In this document: positions 49,820 through 57,973 of the stretch, one piece after another
How positions within the stretch are numbered: position 1 is the stretch's first letter
Layout of the letters: each line of letters starts with the position of its first letter
The notes under the pieces: model-generated
Told to the model about the DNA's origin: nothing
Seen by the model: the letters and a program-made list of their open reading frames with translations, nothing else
Databases searched by the model: none
Made by a program: the position numbers and the translations under genes
From: CAVRXZ01 sp963773035
GTDB taxonomy: Bacteria; Acidobacteriota; Vicinamibacteria; Vicinamibacterales; CAVVIG01
Direction: 5' to 3'
Assembly (NCBI GenBank): GCA_963773035.1
Contig: CAVYZX010000001.1
Coordinates: forward strand, 62,001 to 126,000
DNA length: 64,000 nucleotides

Positions 49820-50932
49820 TCAGACTGCCGCCGGCTGGGGACGCGGACGGGCATCGAGACCAGCGCGTTTCAGCAGTGCTTCGAAACCCGTTTTGTCGAC
49901 GGCTTTCGAATACGCCTCGTCTGGCGCCACGACTTTCTTCGTCACGAGCTCCATCAGCGCGTCGTTCAGGGCAACCATGCCCACGCCACGGCCGACCTGC
50001 ATCATCGACGGGATCTGAAACGTCTTGCCCTCGCGAATCAAGTTGCTGATCGCTTGCGTCGCGATCAGCACTTCCAGGGCGGCCGCCCGGCCGCCGCCGA
50101 TCTTGCGGCACAGCGTCTGCGCGATCACGCCGCGCAGCGATTCTGAAAGCATGATGCGGATCTGCGCTTGACGATCGGCCGGAAACTGGTCGATCACCCG
50201 GTCGATCGTGGACGCGGCCGTCGTCGTGTGCAGCGTTCCGAACACGAGATGCCCGGTTTCGGCGGTCTCGATGGCGATGGCCACGGTTTCCAGGTCTCGC
50301 AGCTCCCCAACGAGCAGGATGTCGGGATCTTCTCGAAGCGCGGCGCGCAACGCGTCCTTGAACGAATCGGTGTGCGTCCGGACCTCTCGTTGATTGATCA
50401 GGCAGAATTGGTTCGGGTGAACGAACTCGATCGGGTCCTCAATCGTGATGATGTGGTCGTGGCGCGTTCGATTGATGTAGTCGACCATCGCGCACAGCGT
50501 CGTCGACTTGCCGGAACCGGTCGGCCCGGTGACGAGCACGAGGCCCTTGCTCAACTGGCAGAGCGCCAGAACATGCTGCGACAAGCCAAGCTGTTCGGCG
50601 GTCAGGATCTTCGTGGGAATGACGCGAAACACCGCCCCAGGACCGCGGCGGTCGACGAACGCGTTGGCGCGAAAGCGCGCCAGGCCCGGGATCTCGTAGG
50701 CGAAGTCGGTGTCGTGACGTCTGCCGAATTCTTCCCGATTCCGTTCGGGGATGATGGGCTGCAACAGCCCGATGAGGTCATCAGCCCCGACCGCTGCAGC
50801 CGCTGGGTCGAGCGGCTGCATTCTGCCGTCCTTGCGAATGATCGGCGGTGAGCCGACCGAGAGATGCAGATCCGATGCGCCGGCGGCGCACATCGCCTGG
50901 AACAATTTGTCGATCGCGGGGCCGTCAAGCAT
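49820..50932 (-). CDS. pilT: Type IV pilus retraction ATPase
   Basis: A 370-residue PilT/secretion-ATPase family member. Walker A GPTGSGKST (136-144), Asp box segment (IITIEDPIEFVHP), Walker B ILLVGELRD (205-213) and His box (GTLHTTTA) are all present, in the usual order. The PilT signature that is normally AIRNLIRE reads AISNLIRE here (Ser296 for Arg), a change in the motif needed for retraction in known PilT. Cytoplasmic hexamer in family. Overlaps the upstream gene by eight bases; the HD-GYP regulator follows. No other pilus gene is in the window. Confidence 0.92.
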   Translation of the reverse strand: MLDGPAIDKLFQAMCAAGASDLHLSVGSPPIIRKDGRMQPLDPAAAAVGADDLIGLLQPIIPERNREEFGRRHDTDFAYEIPGLARFRANAFVDRRGPGAVFRVIPTKILTAEQLGLSQHVLALCQLSKGLVLVTGPTGSGKSTTLCAMVDYINRTRHDHIITIEDPIEFVHPNQFCLINQREVRTHTDSFKDALRAALREDPDILLVGELRDLETVAIAIETAETGHLVFGTLHTTTAASTIDRVIDQFPADRQAQIRIMLSESLRGVIAQTLCRKIGGGRAAALEVLIATQAISNLIREGKTFQIPSMMQVGRGVGMVALNDALMELVTKKVVAPDEAYSKAVDKTGFEALLKRAGLDARPRPQPAAV

Positions 50933-51425
50933 CGCCCGGAATCTCCTTCACTTCGATGATGTGCGCGACATTGACCAGCATCGTGACCGTATCGGTTTCG
51001 ATGTATCTGAAGACCTCGGCCTGTCGTGCCCAATCGCTCAATCGGTCCCGCCCTTCGGGGCGATAGACACGAACGGATCCCGAGAGCCGGGCGCCATTCG
51101 AGAGCAGAACGGAGACGAACCGCTGGCGTGCGACTTCGTACCCGGGATCCCGGCGCGCTTCGGCATCGGCAAGCGCGACGGTCACGACGTGATGGCGGTT
51201 GTAGAGGACCGTTTGCGGCCCGCTGTCGTCGTCGTGGAGCTCGAATGGAAAGAATCCTGTCTCGGCATTCAGCAGCTCTCCCACGAGCTCGGGACCGCTC
51301 GATCGAGGGCTGGCGTGGGCGACGAAGAAATAGCCTCGGACCGTTTCGCCATCCGACAGCAGGATCACCGCATCGGTCTTCGTTTTTTCGACGCGAAACT
51401 GCGAGGGTTCGGTCCCGAGGAGCAT
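50925..51425 (-). CDS. Conserved hypothetical protein encoded with pilT
   Basis: 166 residues from ATG 51425, without signal peptide or membrane helix. Two related halves are visible: KTKTDAVILLSDGETVRGYF (first) and FVSVLLSNGARLSGSVRVY (second), each a short beta-rich 'V.L..G....G' unit, and the end reads VTMLVNVAHIIEVKEIPGDA. Overlap with pilT (eight bases) shows an operon. It may adapt or regulate pilus function, but no name can be given. An upstream start is possible since the frame extends to 51674, but that portion includes repeat sequence. Confidence 0.65.
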   Translation of the reverse strand: MLLGTEPSQFRVEKTKTDAVILLSDGETVRGYFFVAHASPRSSGPELVGELLNAETGFFPFELHDDDSGPQTVLYNRHHVVTVALADAEARRDPGYEVARQRFVSVLLSNGARLSGSVRVYRPEGRDRLSDWARQAEVFRYIETDTVTMLVNVAHIIEVKEIPGDA

Positions 51426-51550
51426 AAAGCCGATCGCTTCTATCGGTCCGTGAGCGTTCCGTCCCGTGCGCGCCCGTGCACACGCTTTCACTAGGAGTTT
51501 CCCCAAAGAAAGGAAATCGAAAGCGCGGTCTGGATAGGAGTGCTGAGTCA

Positions 51551-51590
51551 CCACAAAGGACAGTCCTTTGCGTTCTTTGTGGTTGATCAG
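51551..51590. repeat. CTTTGTGG-family inverted repeat and dispersed 17-mer
   Basis: CAAAGGAC (51554-51561) pairs perfectly with GTCCTTTG (51563-51570) with one base between; alternatively CCACAAAG (51551-51558) pairs with CTTTGTGG (51575-51582). The last 17 bases (51574-51590) repeat 31350-31366 exactly. TGATCA at the end supplies TGA on both strands and includes the stop codon of the MmgE/PrpD gene. Confidence 0.65.
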
Positions 51591-53086
51591 CCGGCCCGCT
51601 GAAGTAGCGGTCGCAACTCGAGAACACTCTTGACGTTTTCGATGGCGATGACGCGATCGATAAGCGTCTGGCACGTCGCATTGCCGAGAACCGGCGCCAT
51701 CAGGTCGCGGGCCTTGGCGATGATGTCTTCCCGGCTCATCGGGTTTTCCGCCGTACCGCGCACGTTCCCGACGCGCTCGCTCATCTGCTTGCCGTCGTTG
51801 AGGGTCACTTCGACGATTGCTTCGCGACGCGGCATCAGGCGCTCGAGTTCTTCATCGTGGACCAGCTGCACTTTGGCCCGCTGGCGAAGGACCGCCGGAT
51901 CGTTCATGCGTGGCGTATCGTGAGCGGACCGGAACGTGACGGTCTTGTCCACCAGCATGACGGCAATCAAATGCTGGAGGCAGATGTCCGGGATCACTCT
52001 GTTGTCCACAATCGTTGCCTCGGCGGCCGCGACGCGCACGACGACCTGCTTCACCTGTTCGGCGCTGAACTGATGACGTTTGAGCAAGGTGTCCAAGGCA
52101 TCGAGCGGCGCCTGAATGGGCGCGCCCACCGTCCATTTCTTGACATTGGTCCGCGTGATTTCGTACCTCTCGCCTAGCTTGTCCACGACCATGCTCGGAT
52201 CGTTCCGTGGCACGAAACCCTGGAAGAAATTATCCGCACCGGAGAACACATCGTCGACGCCTGTACCACCTGCATGAACCAGCAACGCGGCGGTGACGCC
52301 GTTCCGGGCCGGCATGCCGCCGAAGTCGAAGGCTTTCTCGATGTGGTCGGTGTCTCGCTGCCACGAGGCGAGACCGGAGGCCTGTTGTGCCGTGTAGGAC
52401 AGCAGCCAACGCATTTGTTGCGTGTTCAAACCGGCGGCACAGCCCGCGGCCGCCGCCGCTCCGAACGTTCCGGAGATCGCATGCGTGCTTCGGTGACTTT
52501 CCACCATGTACTGCAGGCGCCCGAGTGTCGCCGTCACCCGAGGTCCGATGTCGTAGCCCAGAGTGACTGCACGCAGGAGTCGCGTTCCACTGATGTTGAA
52601 CTTCTCTCCAACCGCCAGAGCTGCGGGCACGACGGCACAGCCGGGATGCGACTGCGACGGCGGATGCGTGTCGTCTGTCTCATCAGCATGCGCCAGCATT
52701 CCGTTGGCGAGCGCCGCTTCGACCGGACCGCACAGAACGTTCGAGCCTGCGACGGTCGCCACCTTCTCCCCGCCGTACGCTCGCGCGAATTTGATCGCGA
52801 ACAATCCTGGCGGCAGCTCGGCTCCAGAGACCATCGCCGCCAGCGTGTCCAGAATCATGTGCTTGGTTTTTTCGACGATGGGATCTGGAAGGGAGCGGTT
52901 GGCGGCCTCGCTCATGAAGGTGCTCATGGTCGTCATGATCGGACCGACCGAGCCGGCCGTGGCCGCCTGAGCGGCTGCGGCGGCGCTTCCGACCGTCGGA
53001 TGCGGAAATGCCGCAGCGGCGAGGAGCCCCGTCCCGCATTGCAATGCGCGACGCCGGGTGATCAAACGGTCGTCCTTAATTGGCAT
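51587..53086 (-). CDS. MmgE/PrpD family protein with Tat-like signal
   Basis: 499 residues from ATG 53086 (AAGGTGGGG upstream). The first 40 residues contain a twin-arginine stretch (TRRRALQCGTGLLAAAAFP) followed by Ala-rich sequence, so this member is probably exported by Tat. The rest is a full MmgE/PrpD fold: DPIVEKTKHMILDTLAAMVSG, LANGMLAHADETDDTHPPSQSHPGC, AVTLGYDIGPRVTATLG, THAISGTFGAAAAAGCAAGL and FDFGGMPARNG. Cytoplasmic family members are 2-methylcitrate dehydratase or itaconate/cis-aconitate enzymes; an exported form is unusual and its substrate unknown. Divergent from the PQQ-cupredoxin gene. Confidence 0.87.
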   Translation of the reverse strand: MPIKDDRLITRRRALQCGTGLLAAAAFPHPTVGSAAAAAQAATAGSVGPIMTTMSTFMSEAANRSLPDPIVEKTKHMILDTLAAMVSGAELPPGLFAIKFARAYGGEKVATVAGSNVLCGPVEAALANGMLAHADETDDTHPPSQSHPGCAVVPAALAVGEKFNISGTRLLRAVTLGYDIGPRVTATLGRLQYMVESHRSTHAISGTFGAAAAAGCAAGLNTQQMRWLLSYTAQQASGLASWQRDTDHIEKAFDFGGMPARNGVTAALLVHAGGTGVDDVFSGADNFFQGFVPRNDPSMVVDKLGERYEITRTNVKKWTVGAPIQAPLDALDTLLKRHQFSAEQVKQVVVRVAAAEATIVDNRVIPDICLQHLIAVMLVDKTVTFRSAHDTPRMNDPAVLRQRAKVQLVHDEELERLMPRREAIVEVTLNDGKQMSERVGNVRGTAENPMSREDIIAKARDLMAPVLGNATCQTLIDRVIAIENVKSVLELRPLLQRAG

Positions 53087-53172
53087 GTCCCCCACCTTCT
53101 TGCGTGCACGCCTCCGCCTGACTTGAATCAAGACCGCAGCAGAGCGACGTATTATAGCGATGACCGCTCGGT

Positions 53173-53192
53173 CGCAGGCCTGAAGGCCTGCG
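53173..53192. repeat. Half copy of the palindromic element (TGAA loop)
   Basis: CGCAGGCC (53173-53180) and GGCCTGCG (53185-53192) pair perfectly around TGAA (53181-53184), followed by CGTCGGCGG as in the spacer of the full element at 47530. The second hairpin is not intact. Lies between two divergent genes, about 50 bases before the start of 53245. Confidence 0.65.
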
Positions 53193-53244
53193 CGTCGGCG
53201 GTTAGCCCTGCGATTGTGCTTCGATGAAATCTGAGGACTCGGAT

Positions 53245-55290
53245 ATGACCAGTCATTGTCGTTTCGCCGCCGTAGCCATGTTGGCGGCCACGATCGTCGC
53301 CATGCCCGTTGCCGTGTCGGTGCAATCCGGCTCGAACGGCGGAGCTGTTGCCACGAAGGAGTGGCCAACCGTCGGCGGTGAGTGGGGAAACTCGCGCCAC
53401 TCCGAGCTGACCCAGATCACGACGGAAAACGTGGCGAAACTTGGCGGCGCCTGGATGTCGCAGAAATTCGATCAGGCCGCTTCCTCGCGTGCCATGGTGG
53501 TCGAAAAAGACGGACTCCTGTTCGTGACGGCGCCGCCGTCGGTCTACGCGCTCAACGCAAAGACTGGCGCGACCGTCTGGCGCTTTCAAGGGGGCGGCGG
53601 ACGCGGGCAGGCCGCGGCGGCCCGGCCTGGTTTGGGATCTCCGGCTCGAGAGGGCGTTGCCGTCGCCGAAGGCATGGTGTTCGTCGGCTTGTCGGACGCC
53701 CGCGCGATCGCCTTGAACGCGAAGACTGGCGATCTCGTGTGGAACGAGTACATCGGCGACAACCCGCGCGACAAGGGACAGGTCATTTCGGGCGCTCCGC
53801 TCTACGCAGCAGGACTCGTCTCGTTTGGCTTGAGCGCCGACAACGGCTGGCGCGGGCAAGTGGTCGCGCTCGATCCGAAGACCGGGAAGGAAGCCTGGCG
53901 GTTTTTCGCGATCCCGGGTCCCGGTGAGAAAGGGCACGAGACGTGGCCGCAGAACGAGAGCTGGAAGCGAGGCGGCGGTGCCGTCTGGCTGGTGGGGACT
54001 GCGGACCCGGAGTTGGGTGCTGTGTACTACGTGACGGGCAACGGCGTGCCCCAACTGGGTGGTGAAGGCAGGGCGGGAGACAACCTCTATCTTTGCTCCG
54101 TCGTCGCGCTCGATGCGAAGACTGGAAAGCTGCGTTGGCATTACCAGGTGATCCACCACGACATCTGGGAAGGCGACATCTCGATTGCGCCGGTACTGTA
54201 CGACGCGCAAATCGACGGCCGGCCGAGAAAAGGCATCGCCGCGATGCGCGCCGACGGCTACCTGTTCACGCTGGATCGCGAGACAGGGAAGCCTCTGATG
54301 AAGGTCGAGAACCGGTCCGTGCCACAGGATGCACTCCAGAAGACTTCGGCCACTCAGCCGTTTCCGGTCGGCGCCGACCGGGTGCTGCCGGATTGCGAGG
54401 AATGGCGGAAGCAGTCGACGCCCAAGGGCTTCGAGATCGGCTGCTTCTTCACGGCCGCCGCTGTGCAGAAGCCGAACGTGCTGGCGCCGAATTACGGGAT
54501 GCGTGTCGCGCCGATGGCCTTCAGCCCACAGACGGGCTACTTCTATGCGACTGGAGCCGCCGGATTGAGCTGGCTGCGCCGTGCAGAGGATCCATTTTTC
54601 TTCAGCAACGCATGGAACGGACGGGTACCCGGGATCGGCGGTCTTGGATTCGGCGTGCTGGCGGCGATCGACAGCCGCACGAACAAGGTCGTGTGGAAAA
54701 AGGAATTCAGACCCGGCCGGCCGAGCGGCGCGATGACGACAGCCGGCGGGCTGATGTTTCAAGCGGCGCCAGACGGCAACCTCGAAGCGTATGACGCGAA
54801 AAGCGGGAATCGGTTGTGGCAGTTCCAGCTCGGGGCATCCGGCGGGCCGACCACGACATACGAGGTCGATGGCGAGCAGTACATCGCGACCGTAGCCGGC
54901 GCGAACGTGTGGACGTTCAAGCTCGCGGGCACACTGCCGCCGGCTGCTCCGCCGAATCGGACTCCCCAGGAGGCGTTCGTCGGTCAAGCCACCGAGACGA
55001 GCCAGATCGAAACGTCGTCGCTCGCGCGCGACAACGGCTTCACCGGATTTCGCTACTTCACCGACGAATATGCGTTCGCACCGTATCGGGCTCGCGTGAA
55101 GGCCGGGACGCAGGTCACGTGGCGCAACAACGGCCGGATGGTGCACACGATTGTGGCGGAGGACCAGTCGTGGACGACCGGTCCTCTCGTGTCGGGAGAC
55201 GTCGGCGGGAAGACCTTCGACAAGCCCGGGACCTACACCTACATCTGCAAAGAGCATCCGTGGGCGTACGGGCAGGTCATCGTCGAATGA
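53245..55290 (+). CDS. PQQ-type propeller fused to a C-terminal cupredoxin domain
   Basis: 681 residues from ATG 53245 (GAGGA seven bases upstream). Signal peptide VAMLAATIVAMPVAVSVQ. PQQ blades: PPSVYALNAKTGATVWRFQG, ARAIALNAKTGDLVWNEYI, GQVVALDPKTGKEAWRFF, VVALDAKTGKLRWHYQVIH, GYLFTLDRETGKPLMKV, LEAYDAKSGNRLWQFQL. The last 95 residues form a cupredoxin: VKAGTQVTWRNNGRMVHTIV, then GTYTYICKEHPWAYGQVIV. His634, Cys668 and His671 fit a type-1 copper site, but the usual axial Met (HPWM in related proteins) is Ala674. The fusion suggests internal electron hand-over from PQQ to copper. Divergent from MmgE/PrpD. Confidence 0.85.
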   Translation: MTSHCRFAAVAMLAATIVAMPVAVSVQSGSNGGAVATKEWPTVGGEWGNSRHSELTQITTENVAKLGGAWMSQKFDQAASSRAMVVEKDGLLFVTAPPSVYALNAKTGATVWRFQGGGGRGQAAAARPGLGSPAREGVAVAEGMVFVGLSDARAIALNAKTGDLVWNEYIGDNPRDKGQVISGAPLYAAGLVSFGLSADNGWRGQVVALDPKTGKEAWRFFAIPGPGEKGHETWPQNESWKRGGGAVWLVGTADPELGAVYYVTGNGVPQLGGEGRAGDNLYLCSVVALDAKTGKLRWHYQVIHHDIWEGDISIAPVLYDAQIDGRPRKGIAAMRADGYLFTLDRETGKPLMKVENRSVPQDALQKTSATQPFPVGADRVLPDCEEWRKQSTPKGFEIGCFFTAAAVQKPNVLAPNYGMRVAPMAFSPQTGYFYATGAAGLSWLRRAEDPFFFSNAWNGRVPGIGGLGFGVLAAIDSRTNKVVWKKEFRPGRPSGAMTTAGGLMFQAAPDGNLEAYDAKSGNRLWQFQLGASGGPTTTYEVDGEQYIATVAGANVWTFKLAGTLPPAAPPNRTPQEAFVGQATETSQIETSSLARDNGFTGFRYFTDEYAFAPYRARVKAGTQVTWRNNGRMVHTIVAEDQSWTTGPLVSGDVGGKTFDKPGTYTYICKEHPWAYGQVIVE

Positions 55291-55354
55291 GCGCCGGGTG
55301 TAGAAACCCAGCGCCATTGAGAAATGACGGCCCTGAGTGCGGGAAGGCAGGCGT

Positions 55355-55460
55355 GAAGTGAGAATTCAGCAGTTTGAAGGAAGAAGGCCGACGAAATTTA
55401 GGTGGATTCCCAACTTCTTCCCTCCAACTTCTCCCTTCAAACTTCAGGTTGGCTTTTCGA
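55355..55460. terminator. Word-repeat region with TTTGAAGG / CCTTCAAA dyad at a convergent junction
   Basis: GAAGTGAGAATTCAG at 55355-55369 is the same 15-mer as 15443-15457. CAGTTTGAAGGAAGAAG (near 55370-55386) faces CTTCTTCCCTCC and TCTCCCTTCAAACTTCAG downstream, giving an imperfect dyad over about 18 positions. The structure covers the gap between the PQQ-cupredoxin gene and the DinB-like gene. Probable bidirectional terminator. Confidence 0.6.
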
Positions 55461-55467
55461 CAACCTG

Positions 55468-55998
55468 CTAGGGTCTCCGGCTCGCTGGCGGTACGACGTT
55501 GTTCAATCGCAGATAAACCGCCATCTGTCCGTATGTATCCCACGTGTGCCCGAGCAGGAAGAACATGATGCGCGCGCGCGTGGACGGTCCCATGAAAGCC
55601 GCGTTGATCGTGCCCTGAATCGAGGTGTTGTCGAATTCCTTGATGACGGCCGCACCGTAATCGAACGAGTCGTTCATCGCCTTGACCATGTCGGCCTTGG
55701 TCTTGGCCTGCATGTTGATTTGAGGAGCTGCCGCTTTGCCGCCCAGCGTCTGGATCAGCATCATGTTCACCTGGGCAATGTGCAGGATGTGCTCGCCATA
55801 GCTGCGCTGCGCCGGTGTCGGCTTGAAGCCGATCTTGTCGTCGGGCATCGCGTTGGCGATGGCCGTCATCATGCCCTTCATGTCGTTCCAGTCCTTCGTC
55901 AGATCGCCGTGAATGGTAGCGGTCTGCGCAGCGGCTGCCGAACTCAGAATCGCAACCGCACTGACGGCGAGCAAGCTCCTTCGAATCACGTGTTTCAT
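55468..55998 (-). CDS. Exported DinB-like protein
   Basis: 176 residues from ATG 55998. Signal peptide ends near SSAAAAQ. The mature part is a DinB four-helix-bundle protein: DLTKDWNDMKGMMTAIANAM, FKPTPAQRSYGEHILHIAQVN and FLLGHTWDTYGQMAVYLRLNNVVPPAS. Histidines at His-Ile-Leu-His (helix 2) and Gly-His (last helix) match the usual three-His metal set. The ending VPPAS is typical. Function of exported DinB proteins is unclear (possible metal-dependent transferase). Confidence 0.88.
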   Translation of the reverse strand: MKHVIRRSLLAVSAVAILSSAAAAQTATIHGDLTKDWNDMKGMMTAIANAMPDDKIGFKPTPAQRSYGEHILHIAQVNMMLIQTLGGKAAAPQINMQAKTKADMVKAMNDSFDYGAAVIKEFDNTSIQGTINAAFMGPSTRARIMFFLLGHTWDTYGQMAVYLRLNNVVPPASRRP

Positions 55999-56130
55999 AG
56001 CGAGAGACCTTTCTGATTTTGGATGGTCAACCGTCGACGTCAGTCGACTGTGTTTTTCGGACGTGACGTTAGTGTAGCTCAAGCGAATGTGGCGCAGACC
56101 TTCAGAGCCTGTGTATCAATCGCTTGTGTG

Positions 56131-56276
56131 GCTTCCGGCTTCAGCCGTGAATCAATCACTTGTGTGGCTTCCGGCTTCAGCCGTGAATCAATCACTTGTG
56201 TGGCTTCCGGCTTCAGCCGGAAGTTTAGTGCCGGCGGCTCTCTTCCGCCCTCTTCCACCTCAAGGCGGAAGCCACA
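56131..56276. repeat. Tandem 36-bp repeat leading into a dual-hairpin element
   Basis: Three starts of the unit (56131, 56167 and 56203) are 36 bases apart; the first two units are CTTCCGGCTTCAGCCGTGAA plus ATCAATCACTTGTGTGG, and the third runs into a complete CTTCCGGC (56204-56211) - TTCA - GCCGGAAG (56216-56223) hairpin. An 18-base spacer follows, then CTTCCGCC (56242-56249) with an expanded loop before GGCGGAAG (56264-56271). Ends read TGTGG and CCACA. Confidence 0.72.
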
Positions 56277-56308
56277 GGAAGCCACAGGAGAAAAATTCGC
56301 AGGCCTCT

Positions 56309-57878
56309 TCAGGGCTGCGATCCTGTTTGCGCTGCGATCAATTCTTTGAGAAGTGCGGTGGTAGTCGGGTGAGGATTTCCAGTTGCGCCGCCGAAACCGA
56401 ACCCGCCGGCCCGGCCCATCGCGGCGTCGAGCGGCGTCAAGCCACGATTGTCCTTGACGTCGAGTTTGGCCCCACGGTCTGCGAGAAACTTCACGACCTG
56501 GTCGTAGCCTTGAATCGCTGCGCCGTGCAAGGCCGTTTGTCCGCGTCCGTCGACATGCGTTGATGTCCACGCCGGCGTCGAGACAAATCTTGATCGCTTC
56601 AATGGCGTCCGCTTCCGTCTTTCGCCGGCCGGTGGTGTCTTCCTCCCGCGTTCCGAGCCCCGCGGCGGCCATTAACGGGTTTATGCCTCCGGGCGCTCTC
56701 CGGTTCGCGGCGCTTACGTCGTTGACCGTGTCGCTGCCGGTCGCGATTTTCGGGTCGGCGCCGTACGCGATGAGCATGCGCATGGTGCTGATGTCTCCGG
56801 CCTTGGCCGCGCGGAGGAAAGGAGTCGTCCCTGCGCCGAGCATCGTGTCGTTGCCTCGGTCGACTTTCGTCCGGTAGGGCTGCTGCTTCTTCAATCGTGC
56901 GTTCGGGTTCGCGCCGTGATCGAGGAGCGCTCTTATCAGATCGAGGCTGGACAGCTGATCATCGAAGACTCTTGGCGCCGGACGGTTCGACGCGGGCACG
57001 GTGTTGAAGTCGACCGCGGAGTAGAGTGGTGTCCGGTCGGAAATGTCAGCAATGTTCGGATCGGCGCCCTGGTCGAGCAGCATGCCGGCGACGTCGATAT
57101 GCCCGTTGATGATCGCGGACAAGAGCGGGCTGATGCCGTCCGGATCGGTCATGTCCGGGTTCGCGCCCGACTCGATCAGAATCCGCGCGCACTCGACGCA
57201 CCCTTCCCGCGATGCGAATAAAAGTGGTGTGAGGCCTCCTGGAGGCAGCCACTTCTCTCGAGGCTCCGCCGTCGTCTGCCGTTCCCACTTCTGTGTCGTC
57301 GATCGAGCATTCACGTCCGCGCCGTGGGCGATCAGCTCCTTCACCATGGCGGGGTGCCGTTGGGCGGCGGCCCACATCAGCGCTGTTTGTCCGCGCCAGC
57401 TCTCGCGCGCGTCCACTTGCGCGCCGTGGGCAAGAAGCACTCTTGCGGCCTCTACGGTCCCGGTCCGCGCCGCGGTCATCAACACGGTTTCGCCCTCGGG
57501 TCCGGCGAAGTTAGCGTCGGCGCCTGCCTTCAGGAGGCGCTCGATCATGGCGGCGTTGCCGTCGACCGACGCCAGATAGATCGCGGTGATGCCGTAGCGG
57601 TTTGCGGCCTTGACGTCCGCGCCGGCTCGAAGGAGCTTGTCGGCCAGGTCGAATGCGCCTTGACGGACCGCCCAGTGCAGCGCAGTCGTGCCATCGGCTT
57701 CCGCGGTGTTGACGTTGACGTGTTGGCGGAGAAGCGCGGCGGCAGCCGCGTTGTCGCCGCTCTTGACGGCCTCGAGGAGTCGCAGGTCGGTCTTCGGCTG
57801 GTCCGCCTGAACGCGAACACCAGGCGCAATCGCGCCGAGCAGCAGAATTCCGATTGCCAACCAGATTGACCGCGTCAT
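56309..57878 (-). CDS. Exported ankyrin-repeat protein, interrupted by a one-base insertion
   Basis: Starts at ATG 57878 with a signal peptide (AIGILLLGAIAPGVRVQA). About ten ankyrin repeats follow (DGTTALHWAVRQGAFDLADKLLRAGAD, YGITAIYLASVDGNAAMIERLLKAGADANF, GQTALMWAAAQRHPAMVKELIAHGADVNA, GTTPFLRAAKAGDISTMRMLIAYGADP). After LDAGVDINA (minus-strand codons ending near 56556) the frame shifts, and the next repeat (VDGRGQTALHGAAIQGYDQV and LADRGAKLDVKDNRGLTPLDAA) continues in another frame to 56309. One extra base at about 56555 explains it. Uncorrected, the frame runs on to 56079 and ends in a repeat-derived RLKPEATQVIDS tail. Corrected length is about 522 residues. Last gene of the DUF1592/DUF1552/ankyrin set. 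Confidence 0.8.
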
Positions 57879-57902
57879 TTTTCACCCTGCGCTGCGGCTC
57901 CT

Positions 57903-57969
57903 GTGGCTTCCGGCTTCAGCCGGAAGATCACTGCCGGCGACTCTCTTCCGCCTAAAGGCGGAAGCCACA
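57903..57969. repeat. Dual-hairpin palindromic element (TTCA-loop then TAAA-loop)
   Basis: CTTCCGGC (57907-57914) pairs perfectly with GCCGGAAG (57919-57926) around TTCA. An 18-base spacer containing CTGCCGGCGACTCT follows. CTTCCGCC (57945-57952) pairs perfectly with GGCGGAAG (57957-57964) around TAAA. Outer ends TGTGGCTTCC and GGAAGCCACA form a 10-base dyad. It is the reverse complement of the plan at 47530-47592. It lies between the ankyrin and DUF1552 genes. Confidence 0.78.
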
Positions 57970-57973
57970 CTTC

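Noticed and set aside
51426..51674. N-terminal extension of the gene before pilT
   Set aside because: The extension runs through the CTTTGTGG repeat and the end of MmgE/PrpD, so it is unlikely to be coding.
53152..55317. 721-codon minus-strand frame opposite the PQQ-cupredoxin gene
   Set aside because: Same reason; no recognisable domain and complete overlap with a well supported gene.
56131..56240. CRISPR-like array (36-bp spacing)
   Set aside because: The units are tandem with no unique spacers and no cas genes are present; it is part of the palindromic element.
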